A stretch of 64,000 nucleotides of DNA. Source: Acestrorhynchus altus. Taxonomy: Eukaryota; Chordata; Actinopteri; Characiformes; Acestrorhynchidae. Positions 12,712-25,500 of the stretch are shown here, one piece after another. How positions within the stretch are numbered: position 1 is the first letter of the stretch; the number at the start of each line of letters is the position of its first letter. The stretch spans positions 1,645,297 through 1,709,296 of the forward strand of contig CM067523.1 of NCBI GenBank assembly GCA_034509495.1, written 5' to 3'. The position numbers and the translations under genes were made by a program. Below the pieces are notes generated by a model. That model was not told the DNA's origin, searched no databases, and saw only the letters and a program-made list of their open reading frames with translations.

Positions 12712-14289
12712 CATGCAGTCAGTCTAACAGGCACTAAGTACAGCTGTGGAGGAGGGGGCTGTGGAGCCTGCACTGTCATGGTGTCCAGATATGATCCCAT
12801 TCAAGACTCCGTCCAGTACCCTTCAGCATGCAAATGACCTGAATATGCTCAATAAGTGGACATAATGTACATAAATACATACGGTGCTTGTAGATACACG
12901 TCCTCTGTGTTCTCTGTGTACCAATGGTGCACAATTTGCAGACTTCCCACCTCTCCTGGAAGTCGTGGGAGGATCCTATATAATGATAGGGGCTGCCTGA
13001 CAGCTGAAAATTATATATAATATCCTGGAAACCCATATTTTTAGAATGAGAAAGAGAATATTTCATTGCATATTCATTAAATATTATGTATATATGTGAT
13101 ATTGAGATGATGTATTAGTCTTTCCAATGTTTTTTAATTTTGGAACGCTACTCTAGACATTTCCATATCATTAGGTTCTGACTGGGATGGTGATATGAGA
13201 CATATTCTAACAACATTGTAATGCAAACCATTGATGCGTCACACATTTCCAGAACGTTCTTTTAATGTCATGTCTGTATCTTTAAAAACCTTTTGAAAAC
13301 ATTGCTGAACATGTTCTCTGTTAGCTAAGGGACACTATAGGACAGTACTGCTGTTAGGAAGGGCCATATGAGTGCAGGAGTGTGTCCTTATCGTCCTTCT
13401 CAGCCACTGTGCAGTGACCGCCTGTCTGCAGCCCATCTGCTCTCTGCACGGAGCCTCAGTGGTCACAGTGGAGGGTGTCGGCAACACCCGGACCAAACTA
13501 CACCCCGTCCAGGTGGGTACTGTGTTGTGGCTGTTGGATCGTGTGAAAGTCTTATGTCCAAACCACTACAGAAATGTCTGTGATTGGCCAGGAGCTCACA
13601 GCATACAGTAAACAGTTCTACATAGTACCACACTAGGTTCTTGACACCTAACCATAGTGGAACCTTTTTTGATGCCATATGGGTAAACAGGTCTGTAAAG
13701 AATTCTCCATGAAAAGAGTAATTTGGTCCATAATAATTTTTGGTGCTGTATAGAGCCATTAATGGAATGACTTTATATAGAACCATCACTTTTACTAAAT
13801 AACCTCCATTTTTATTATAAAATCATAGGGTATTTGGTGCAGTGCTTGTGCACTTTGTTATCAATAAAAGCACTGCATACATGAGTCTGAGAGAGGAATA
13901 ATTGGCCCTTTTGGGTGGGTAGGTGCCACTCTGTCTGCACATCACACTCAGTCTGATGCTGTTCGGCACAAGCGTCTGTTAGCCATTGTATCGGAGCTGG
14001 GTGCCCGGTGCTTCCCTCCAAGTGTGTTGGCTGCCCAGTACTTTTGAAATGGTGGCAGTGGTAGTGGGAATCTACTAAAATATGCATAACAGGGGGGCCA
14101 AGACCAGGTTTGGGAAAAGTCTGTGTCCAAGTCCAAGTTTGTGATTGTGTGTGTTTTCAGGAGCGTATAGCGAAGGCTCATGGGTCTCAGTGTGGTTTCT
14201 GTACCCCGGGGATGGTGATGTCCATGTACACACTGCTGAGGAACAAACCGAAACCCAGCATGGATGATATTAGAGAGGCTATGGGGGGT

Positions 14290-14348
<59 letters not shown>

Positions 14349-16485
14349 CCAAAAGATATGGTAGAGGTTATCCATCACTGGACAGTTCTAGCCACCAATC
14401 AAGACCATTAAACACACATTAGTGGCCACTTCTCTGTCCACTGTTGGTGGTAATGCCTTCTATGACGTATTCCCAGTACATTCCCAGTAAGTCCTATATG
14501 TTTGATGTTTATTGAGGTGGTGTTTCTGTTCTCCTAAGGAAACCTGTGTCGCTGCACTGGCTACAGGCCCATCATTGATGGCTTTAAAACCTTCTGTGAC
14601 GTGAGTCAAGCTTTTCGCTTTTGTTAGGGTGTGTAACTGAACAGAAACATTTCCTAGTGCGCTCTTCTGACCCCCGTATGACCGATAACCCACATGTTCA
14701 TAGAAACAGCGGTGCTGCCAGAACAGAGAGCCTGGTGGAACCTGCTGCATGGAACACAGAGACTTTCACAACCAGGAGGAGAATGTGAGATATTTTCTAT
14801 ACCTTCAATAAATGTCTGCTCTTGTGCTTCATCACTGGACACTTTATTAGAAACACCACCTTGTGCTTGTCAGACTGTCATAACGGTGCTGGTAGGAAAT
14901 GGATAACACTGTTGTTCTGAGCAGATATCTGAAGATCTCTTCAGAGCAGAAGATTTGGTAGGCCTAGACCCCACCCAGGACATCATCTTCCCTCCAGAAC
15001 TGATTGTGAGTGCAGAGTGGTTTTCCTCAGATCAGAGAAAGGCTGAAGGATGTATCATTTCATCAGTCCTGTCTTCTGCGTCTGTCTGTCAGCTGATGGG
15101 GAAGAAGTCAGACAGCGGTCGGCTGTGTTTCCAAAGCGAGAGGGTGAAGTGGATCTCTCCTGCTCTTCTGAAAGACCTGACTCGGTTAAAAGCCCAGTAT
15201 CCCCATGCACCTCTGCTGGTGGGAAACACAGCTGTAGGTGGGTTTCAGTCTCTATTTCACTGCAAAACGTCATTTTTATGGATTAAATCTGTATTTTTTC
15301 ACATTTAAATTAATTTTATCAGCTGAAAGTGTTTTATTCAACCGGAGAACTGAATTATTTCACAAACCATCCTTTTGAAAATTTATCGTAGGGTGTCCTG
15401 TACATGCTACATGCTTCGGTCAATGTTCTAGATAACATAGATGAGCAGCAGTGTCAGAAACCACACAAACTAATGTTCTATTAGAGATGACTGAACCCAC
15501 GGCTGGTTTAGGCCTGCAGTTGGCATCATACAATACAATACAATAGAACTTACAATGCTCCATTGGTGGGGCTTCCATTGGCCTTGTAGCTCCAGTATGA
15601 AACTAAAGATGTCTTGACTGATCAGCTGTAGACTGTTCACCAAATTATGATTTCGATTTCAGGGCCAAAGATGAATCTGAACGGCGCTGTGTATCCCGTC
15701 CTCCTTCATGCCGGCAGGATTCCAGAACTGAGATCCATCACATGGAGCAGTGAGGGTGGGTCAGAAGGAAAAGGGGTTGATATCAGATTTCGTCCTGACA
15801 GGGACTGTTCTCACAGTACAAAAGGCTCCATATGTCCAAATGTGTGTTCAGTGACTGATCAGTTTCTAGGCATTTAGTTCCACTCCTTTAGTTTATCTTC
15901 AATCTCTCCTGAGCTGATGGAACCAAAACCTGCCTGTGGTTTAGGGCTCAGGGTGGGTGCAGGATGCAGTCTCTCTGCCGTGAAGGACGCTCTACAGAGG
16001 GGAACAGAGCAGCTGGACCCAGAGAAGAGCCGCATCTACCAGGCCCTCGTACAGACTCTGCAGTGTCTCGCTGCCAGACAGATCCGGAACATGGCTGTGA
16101 GTTCAGATCACACTAGAATAACAGTACAATATTAAACATTAAGATGCTACAGAGGTTCCTTAGAGCATTACCATAAAAGAAACATTTTTGGTTACACAAA
16201 GAACCTTTTTGTAAAGAGGTGCGTGTCTGAAGAACCCTTTTTAAACCTTAAAGTCAATTTAGTGGTTCTCAAGCAATGGTGTGCAAAACTACCTCCACCA
16301 TGTTTGGAAGCTGCACTTAAACCTTGCTAGCTCTCACTGTGAGCTTTATCAGTGTGTGAAACTACCTCCACCATGTTGGGACGCTGGACATTAGCCTGGT
16401 TAGCTCTCACTGTGGATTGATAATCTGCATCAAGAAATATCGGCTTAAATACTGAAAATGAACTGAAAAGATACCCAAAAGCATG

Positions 16486-16527
<42 letters not shown>

Positions 16528-19500
16528 AAATCCTCAGACAATCGGAGGCAACATCATGAGTGCTAACCCCAAGTATGACCTGTGCAGCATTCTTGCTGCT
16601 GCTGAGAGCAAACTTCACATCGTCTCTGTCGGTTGGTATATTTGGAGCTCATCTCTCACTGTTTGCTGTCTGAGCAGATTGTAGAGCTTTGCCACCAACG
16701 ATGGCACGTGATCCTTTGAAGCTCACGTTAATAATGTTACGTGGTCTGCACCATGTCTCTGTGATCTCCTTCACATCCTCCCGTACAGTCAGATCCTCCT
16801 CTTCATTGTTTTTCACTCACTCATCAGCATGGGGTTCAGAGCTTTCAGTCATACTCACCTCTGGAATTCTCTCCCATAAGATTCACATGCTTATACATTC
16901 AATTCCATTATTCCTATTATGTCGGGGTGATTTCGGAAGTTGGGCGTGAGGCTGGAGGTGATCATCCAACTTTCTGACCTCACTAGTGGTCTTGTCACAG
17001 AATGCACTCAAATGCTCACAGCAATCTCCAGTCTTGAGCAGATGTCCCAATACTTTTGTCCATATATTGTCCAGTATATGGTTCTTCTGATGTACTAGTT
17101 TGTGGTTTAATGTGCAGGTTTTGGCAGATAACCACTAAAAGCAGACCTTGGATGTGAGGGCCTACAGTGCTGCTCTCGGTCACGGTCTGCTCTCTCCTTT
17201 CAGCTGGGGTTCGGGAGGTCAGTCTGAATGAGGAATTCTTCACAGGCTTTGGTAAAACAGCACTGCGGCCGGACGAGATTCTGCTGGCTATAGACATTCC
17301 ACACTCCAAAGCTGTGAGTCAGCCGAAAAGTGCAGATGGAGCCTGAGGGTAATGCAGAGATCTGTCTACAAGAGATAAATGAGCCAGTGGCACCACTTAT
17401 CTTAGCTCTATCTGCAGGTGATATTATGGGTTCAGGCTATGATGCTCTAAATTAGTCTTGGGACACTTTGTCATGTTATTATGGAAATATTATGGACATC
17501 ATTTCGGTTCCATGTTACTGTGGTACATGGTAGGTGAATTGGCCAGTGTAAAGTGCCCCGTAGGTGTTAGTGTGAGTGTGTGTGTGGTTCCTGCCCTGTG
17601 ACGGATCAACTCCAGGTGAGCTCTGGATCAACCGTGACCCTGTTCAGGAAGAAGTGGACAAGATAATGACCACCGAATTTCACAACAATCCAAATACAAA
17701 CACAGACATGTACCAATTGCACTCCCTGCACAAAGGACTGTCGCAATAGCTGTGTACTGACGTCATGTGACGTCATGACCACAGATGCTCAGTATAAGTG
17801 TCCTGAGGCTTTATAACTATTATTATTGTTATTATTATAAAACGATAATAAACAAATATTGAAGGACATACTGAAGATTAATAATTTAATAAATCAAACC
17901 TAATTAATCATCAGAGTTATTGCATTTTCACAAACACTAGATGATCAAAAATTCATACTTTAAATTCTGTATTTGTCATGTCAGACTCATATAAATACAT
18001 TTTCAGGTGAAAACAGCTACAAGAAACTATCAAAACAACCCACAAACCTGGTCCTTGGAGTAATAAAATAGTAATATATGGCCTAAAATATGGTGCTTAT
18101 TATTCTCGTGTCTGATCCCCATCTTGGACTGCAGTGGGAGTTCGTCTCAGCATTCCGTCAGGCCCAGCGGAGGGAGTTTGCCTTCTCCATAGTGAATGCT
18201 GGCATGAAGGTGGTGTTCAGAGAGGAATCTGCAGTGGTCGAGTCCCTGGACTTGTATTACGGAGGTGTGGGACCCTCGCTGGTCAAAGCTAGGACCACCT
18301 GCAAGGAGCTGATCGGAAGGTCATTATTCCCGTCGTTAGATGTCTACTGCTGTAGTATGATTTGCTTTCATTTGATTAAACTACTTTAAGATGAATTGGG
18401 CGGGGCTAAACCCCTGTAGGCTGAATGGGTGGGGCTGAATAGATCTAAATTCGTTTGTCTCAGTACTCTGCAAACTGGTGCTGGTGCTTCTGTTCTGTAC
18501 TAGACTGTGGGATGAGAAGCTCCTGGTGGAGGGAACTCGGCTCCTGCAGGAGGAAATCACTCTGTCTCCTGCAGCCCCTGGTGGCAGGGTACAGTATCGC
18601 CGGGCTCTGATCCTCAGCTTCTTCTTCAAGTTCTATGTGCAGGTGTTGCTGGAGCTTAGACAGAAGGTGCTTGTATTCATGTTACTTTGCATCATTTGTG
18701 ATTGATATCAGTACTAGTTTTATCATCTCCCCTCACCTACTGATCATATGTCTTCAGGGAGTAGCAGTTAGTGATGTTCCTCCGGAGAACCTTAGCGCCG
18801 TGTTGCAATATAGGAGCGAGCTTCCACATGGGCACCACACCTTCCAGGTGAGCACACCTGAACACACCTGAGAACAACTGCCAGAACACATTTATTATCC
18901 AGAAAGCAAATTTAATGTGGTCAAATCTGGGCCATATCTGGTACCTGCTTCCCATGAAGCAATGATTGTTTGGCCCAAATGTGTCCCATATCTGAACCGT
19001 AAGTGCCAAAAGAGGCCCAGATTAAGCCAAAGTGTGCTCTCTGGGTTATGGCCCACATACCACATGGAATGATGGCCCAGAAGAAGACCATATGTGGTTG
19101 GTGTTTGTGGTATTCAGTGAAGGTTGTTCTGTAATTAGATCTAATTACCTTCTTTTTGTTTGCATCCTTTTGAGCAGGTTAGGAAGAGCTGGCAACCTTT
19201 GTCAGAAAACTAAGGCTATTGCCAATGATATGTGCAGTGCCCACCATAGCTCTCCACCGATTTTTGTGTGAGACAAATTTCCCCCCGCTCACTGAAGCAC
19301 CCGCTGAGGAGCCTGTTAAAAGTGCTCTGTATATAGAGAATCTATAGTCAAATTAAATCAAATCAACATTTATTTGTATAGCGCTCTTCACAACTAGTCT
19401 GACATGTAAAATTAACAACAACTTTAGGGCAGCAATAATTACCTGTGCACTCTTACTCAACTGTTACTCGATGTTTATTAGTAGCTGATAGCCAGCAAAT

Positions 19501-22500
19501 ATATTCAAGGACATTAATGATGGTGACATGACTACCTATATGGGTTAGATACTGTTTCTTAATCAGATTAGGACTATATTTTAGGATGTCTGTGAGCTTT
19601 ATAGCCTAGTTTCAGAGCTGTTTACAGTTTTATACACTTATGCTGTAAACAGGACAGGACAGCAGTGATAGCATTACAGCTTTCTAAAGTCAGGTCGTGG
19701 CCCAGAAGTCAATCAATCAATCAATCAATCAAAGTTTATTCATATAGCGCTTTTTACAACGAAGGCATCACAAAGCAGCTTTACAGAAATCCGGGTCCAA
19801 ACCTCAATTGAACAGCCAGCAGGAGACAGTGGAAACAAGGCTCAAAAGGGGAATCCATTTGGATAGCACGAGGACAGCATTAGAGGGCAGGAGGGTTGTG
19901 GGGAGCCGGATCGGGTGACATCGGGGTAGTTCAGCAAGGATTGGGCATCATGAATGGACTTGAACCAACGTCAGCCAGGCAGCAGGAGGTGGTTTAGTAG
20001 GAACTCCTGTTATGAACAGTTTTCAATCGAGATTTGAAGGCAAAAGTTGCCCAATCCTTATTCCCAAAAATAACTGAAGTTGGTCTTCTCCTTCAAGTGT
20101 GTTGAGCTCCAGTGGTGTTGAGTTAGCAGAAGTTGTGCTTCATCCAGGGATGTGGAAATGAGTAACTGGAACAAAATCATTTGAAGAAAATCAAATTGTC
20201 TTGTTTGGTTGAATGCAGATGGTGCCTGACGTTCAATCCTCCTCAGACCCAGTAGGACATCCCAAAATGCACCAAGCAGCTTTCCAGCAAGCCACAGGAG
20301 AAGCAAAGTACTACGATGACATCCCTCCAGTGGAAGGGGAGCTTTTTGTGTCCATGGTCACGAGCACCAGAGCCCACGCTAAAATAATGTAAGCAAATGA
20401 AGCAATAGTAGTGTTCTGATACTCATTGTACTGGACTGAGTGATGTTCTCAGTGTGGATCGGGTCAGTGTTCTGATCCTCACTGTACTGGACTGAGTGAT
20501 GTTCTCAGTGTGGATCGGGTCAGTGTTCTGATCCCCACTGTACTGGACTGAGTGATGTTCTCAGTGTGGCTCAGGTCAGTGTTCTGATCCTGTAATGTTA
20601 CTGTGATGTTGATAGGTGGTTATTTGATGGATGCATTATTATTACTAGGTGGTTGCTGTGGAATCACTTAGTGGTTCCTCAGGTGTTACTAGGTTGTTGA
20701 AAGTCAATCACAGTCCCAGATTGGTTGCTACAGATTCGTGTGGCAGTTGAGAGGTGGTTACTGTGATGGTGATAGGTGGTTGTTATGGTGCTTAACAATC
20801 ACTAAGAGAGATGTGAAAACCAAAAGGGTTCTTTGGATTGGGATTGCCTGAAAGGTTGATTAGACTAGCAGAAGTCATTCTTCTGTGGCATCACTTCAGA
20901 GAACCCATTTGGGTGTCTTTATCTTTTAAGTTAATAGAAGTTTGAGAAGAAAATGGATAAAACTTTGAATGTGTTTATTTCACATTGACAACATGTTCCA
21001 TCTGATCATCTTTCCACATGAGGTCATAACATAGAATATATAGCATTAACAGTGATGAGATGGTCACAGGATCCACCAGTTAGGCTCCAGACGAGCTGTG
21101 AGCAGTTGTGGGATGAGCTGCAGTAGGGGTTGTATTTCAGCAGTTGTAGAGAGTGTTGATCCTCAGGATATGCGATGGCGAACAGGTTGACTCTCTGTCA
21201 ATGTTGACTGAGGGATTGGGAATCGGGATGAAGTGGTGTCCTGCCCGTTGATGATGGAAAGCTATTTGCTGTAGTGCATGACGGAAGAGTAGTGTCTGAT
21301 CTGGAAAGTTTGTTTAAGTGTTCCCCACTTATTGATTGTGTACTGCATTGTAGGGTCAATGTTGTTCCAATTGATCCTCACGTATTGGTCGCGGTCACTC
21401 CTGGTGTGCTCGTGGTAGAAACCCAGAGCGTGGTTCAGCTCGTGCTGAATGATAACACCAATTTGCCACAGCCAGCCTGCTGAGAGACCACCTGTGGACC
21501 ACCTGTTCTGCCCACTGAGTGACCACCTGAGAGGGGAAAGGAAGACTGTCACATCACTGAAGTAAAGCTATGGACGGTGCACTAGCAGGAGGAACAGAAG
21601 GAAAGCCCATCATAAACCAGCGTAAAAGGTTCAGCTGCTCTCACCCATCTCTGCTCTCAATGCTCACGTAGTCACTTTCAATGGTTCTGGAGACAAAGCG
21701 AATGCAGGTTTTGCTGTGGAAGGTGGCCATGGCTCCAGCAATCACAGACCTGTCAGAGGATGCTGTGAAGAAAAGGATCAGATCAACAATCAATAATCAG
21801 ATGATAGGATCTCTGATCATCTTGATGATGAGAAGTGGTAAGTGTAGAGCTTCTACTTACAGAAGTCAGCGCTCACTGTGAAAGGAACCTGCACTAAGCC
21901 ATGAGGACTTCTTCCAGAGAAGCAGTTGTTACTGCAGGGCAGACCAGAGCGTTCCTGGTTCTTGGCAGGACTATGTCTCCCTCCACCAACAGTTCTTGGG
22001 ATCCTTCATCCACAGATGGGAAAGAGGTTTGATTATGAAAAGCAGAACATGGAGTTTAGACCAAAACTCTCCTGCTTTGGACTTAGTATAATTCTTATCT
22101 AGAAGGAAGAAGGTGCAGTTTTTACGGGTTATTTGATGGTCCAGATTGTTCTTGTGGTGATGTCCCATGTCTGGAAAGTTCACAACTGGACAACCTGGGA
22201 GAGGCCGACATCAGCAGGGCAAGAAGAGACAAGAGGCTGCCAATAGATCCATGGTGCTTCAGTGTGAGAGGCGATGCAGATGCTCCTTCCACGCCTTAAC
22301 AGTGGTGGAGACCCTGTCGCCTGGTCTTTTTATGCAGATGGAAACACATCGATTATTCAACTGTCTGAAGTTAAAGCTAAACTCTGTCCGCAATAAATGT
22401 GTGGATCCTAAGGGAGGAACCCTCTGAGCTCAGGGTTCTGATTTGAAGATGTTTGCCCTCTACATAAACACCAACCTTCTATCTCTCAGTGACTTCTCTG

Positions 22501-25500
22501 CGTTCTCAATATTTATTATCTCTTGTGTTCCTGAAGATGCAAGTTTGTTGCTTTGGTTTAAACTGGGCACTAATCCTTACTCAGTTAAGGTGACTAATGT
22601 GTGTAAGTAAAGGGAGGCTCCTCTGAGCTCAACAAGTGCTTTCAAACCTTGCTGATGCAGACGGGATGCAGCAGTCTTTGGATAAAATGTGCAACAGGAT
22701 GAGATGTTGGTTTTGAAAGTTCTCCGACCATGTGATCAGTGAACTGTTAAGCAGTCGTTTTCATAATAGTGAATTTCATTAAGTCTACCATTAAGTCTAC
22801 TTCTCCAGATGTTGGCAAAACTGGCTGAAAGTCAACATTGGGTTTCCTGAGAAGACCTACATTTACATGTAAAGCATTTGGCAGATGCTCTTCTCCAGAG
22901 CAGCTTACAAAAGTGTTTTTCTGTTCACTCAGAAGATATCCGTATCTAGTTAGTAGGGTGAGAATCCAGAGATTCCTCAAGCTTAGATGCTTTCAAAAAC
23001 AAATCTTAGATTGGAGACCAACAAGATTCACTATAATTATAAATCTTTAATGAGTTTAAAGCTCTGAAAGAGATAGCCTTCAATCTGCATTTGAAGACAA
23101 CGACTCAGCTATTTCAGAATCCCAGGAAGTTCACTCACTACTTTGATTTACAGGACAGAAAAGGTCTGGATGCTTGTCATCTTGTGTCTTGCCCCAGGGA
23201 CAGGTGTGTCAAACCGGGCCTTACTTCATGCTCAATGGGCTTTCTTGTGGGGATGGAATTTGACTGTTGCCATCAAGTGAGAGGGGCTTGTCAGTTTTAA
23301 CTTTGTAGGCTAATGTCAAGGTTCTGAATCTGATATTCAACTGGAAGCCAATGAAGAATGTGACAGAAGGTTAAAAGACTAAACACCCAGGGACACTGAG
23401 TTGACTTTAAGGTGATGGGCTACCATCCATGATAAGATAATCGAGCAAGTCAGTGAATGAAATTGCCCAATGGACCAGAGGTCAATGGAAATGTGTAAAT
23501 TTGTTGGCAAAGGATACCTCAACAGCATGGATTTCAAAAGAAAAAATGTCAAGATTTGAAAGAGTTAGTGGAGTTGATTGCCATCCATGAGAGACAAGCA
23601 AACTGACCTCCCATCCTGCCAACCACATTCATGGAAGTGAAAGAAAGCAAGGGTGGAGGACCAGGAGAGGGCTGGAGTGCCAGTGTTCTCAGGGCTGATC
23701 CATGTCTCTGTCGAACCAGGAAGTTGAGAGGTGGGCAGACACAGAGCCCCAATTCAGCTTTTCTGCATTGCGAATAACAATTCGAATCCCCAATTACCAT
23801 CACTAGAATCTGATGGAAGCAGTCAGGCAAAATAAGGTTATTGGTATTGGGATTTTCTGCTACAGTGTTTGTTTTATGTGTCTTCAGGGGTTGCAAGAGG
23901 TGGCAACTGGAATCGAAAATACATGTTGGAGTTTTTGAAAAGACTGGTTTCCTTCCTAGGAATGAGCCTAACCTCACATGCAGAAAATGAGTCCAAGTAA
24001 AAACTGAAAGCACATTTCTATAAAAGTATGATGTATTACACTAGATGGCCACAAACTTGTTATTTCCTAAAAAAAGATGTGTATGTTTCCTGATGTTAAG
24101 AAATTCTTGTTACTATATTACATATTAGTGACGTCCTGATTCCAATCCATGTATCAACTGTTGTAATCCCATTTAAGTTCTGATAATTTGTTATAACCAT
24201 GGAGTTTAGGGAGACACAGTGGTTTTCCTAATTGCTTTGTGATTGTGAGAGACCTGTAAAGTTGTTGCAATCCAGTTCCTGTGGTATCCATGTGATTTGC
24301 TTGGTGGTTTCTATGGTGTTGTTGGGTCTATATAAGCCTTTTTCTGAAGTGGCACAGGTCTTTGCTTCGGGTTTTCATGGTCCTTACTAGGTGATTACTA
24401 TGGTATAGCTAGATGGTTGCTATGGGATTTGTAGTGGTTGTTATAGTGTTGGTGAGTCATTACAGAGACCACTTGCTGTGAGAAGTGCCCTGCGTGGTTG
24501 CTAGATGGTTGCTATGGGGTTGCAAAGGTTTTTATGGCTATTTTCTGTGGTTTCTAATGGTTTTGCTGTCTGATTTTTAAAACAGTTTCTAGATGGTTAC
24601 TATGATGTTGCTAGATGGTTGTTTGATGGATGCATTAGTGTACAAAGTGGTTGCTGTGGAATTGCAGTGGTTGCCCACTAGGTTGTTGAAAGTCCAATCG
24701 CGGTCCCAGGTTGGTTGCAATAGATCAGTGGGAACTGATTGAGAGGTGGATTACTGTGATGGTGATAGGTGGTTGATATGGTGCTTAACAATGTCACTAA
24801 GAATAATGAATCAAAAGAGAGTTCTTTGGAGCGGGTTTGCCTGAAGGTTGATTAGATTAGTGAAGTCATTCTTCTGTGGCATCACTTCAGAGAACCCATT
24901 TGGGTGTCTTTATCTTTTGAGTTAATAGAAGTTTTCACAGTTTGAGAAGAACATGGATAAAAGTTTCCAAGTAAAGAGTAAAAAATGCTTTGAATGTGTT
25001 TATTTCACAGTGACAACATGTTCCATCTGATCATCTTTCCATGAGAGTCATAGCTTATAGAATATATAGCAGTAACAGTGATGAGATGATCACAGGATCC
25101 ACCAGTTAGGCTCCAGACGAGCTGTGAGCAGTTGTGGATGAGCTACAGTAGGGGTTGTATTTCAGCAGTTGCTTAGAAGTGTTCAGTCTCAGGATGTGCG
25201 ATGCTTGGTGGGTTGACTCTGTCAATGTTGACTGAGGATTAGGAATCGAGAGTGATGATGGTGTCCTGCCCGTTGATGGAAAGCTATTTGCTGTAATTAC
25301 ATGTGGAAGAGTAGTCATCTGGAGTCTGAGGTTGTTGGTGTTCCCCCTTGTTGAGTTGTACTGCATTGCTGAGGTCAATGTTGTTCCAGTTGATCCTCAC
25401 GTATTGGTCGCGGTCACTCCTGGTGTGCTCGTGGTAGAAACCCAGAGCATGGTTCAGCTCATGCTGGACAATGCCCTGGTACACACAGCCAGCCCTGCTG

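Larger units (their letters stand above)
11411..14600 (+). other. aox: aoxA exons 1-6: 2Fe-2S domains, residues 1-169
   Basis: Exons: 11411-11464, 12510-12567, 12719-12815, 13404-13512, 14161-14287, 14539-14600. Exon 3 holds the plant-ferredoxin-type motif CGGGGCGAC. Exon 5 holds CGFCTPGM and exon 6 holds LCRCTGYRP, the two halves of the second cluster. Exon 3 ends two bases into a codon (CA), which is completed by the first base of exon 4 to give His-His. Confidence 0.95.
14704..18847 (+). other. aox: aoxA exons 7-16: linker and FAD domain, residues 170-567
   Basis: Exons: 14704-14784, 14925-15005, 15093-15237, 15663-15755, 15945-16096, 16538-16631, 17204-17313, 18135-18319, 18504-18666, 18758-18847. 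Exon 8 contains LDPTQDIIFPPEL. Exon 12 starts TIGGNI, part of the FAD-binding fold. Exon 13 contains EEFFTGFGKT (residues 394-403). Exon 14 contains YYGGVGP. For exon 11 the acceptor at 15943-15944 is used rather than the AG at 15950-15951, because only it keeps frame and gives GLRVGAGCSL. Confidence 0.94.

Noticed and set aside
15950..15951. AG at 15950-15951 as the aoxA exon 11 acceptor
   Set aside because: It breaks the frame; the acceptor at 15943-15944 gives the conserved GLRVGAGCSL.
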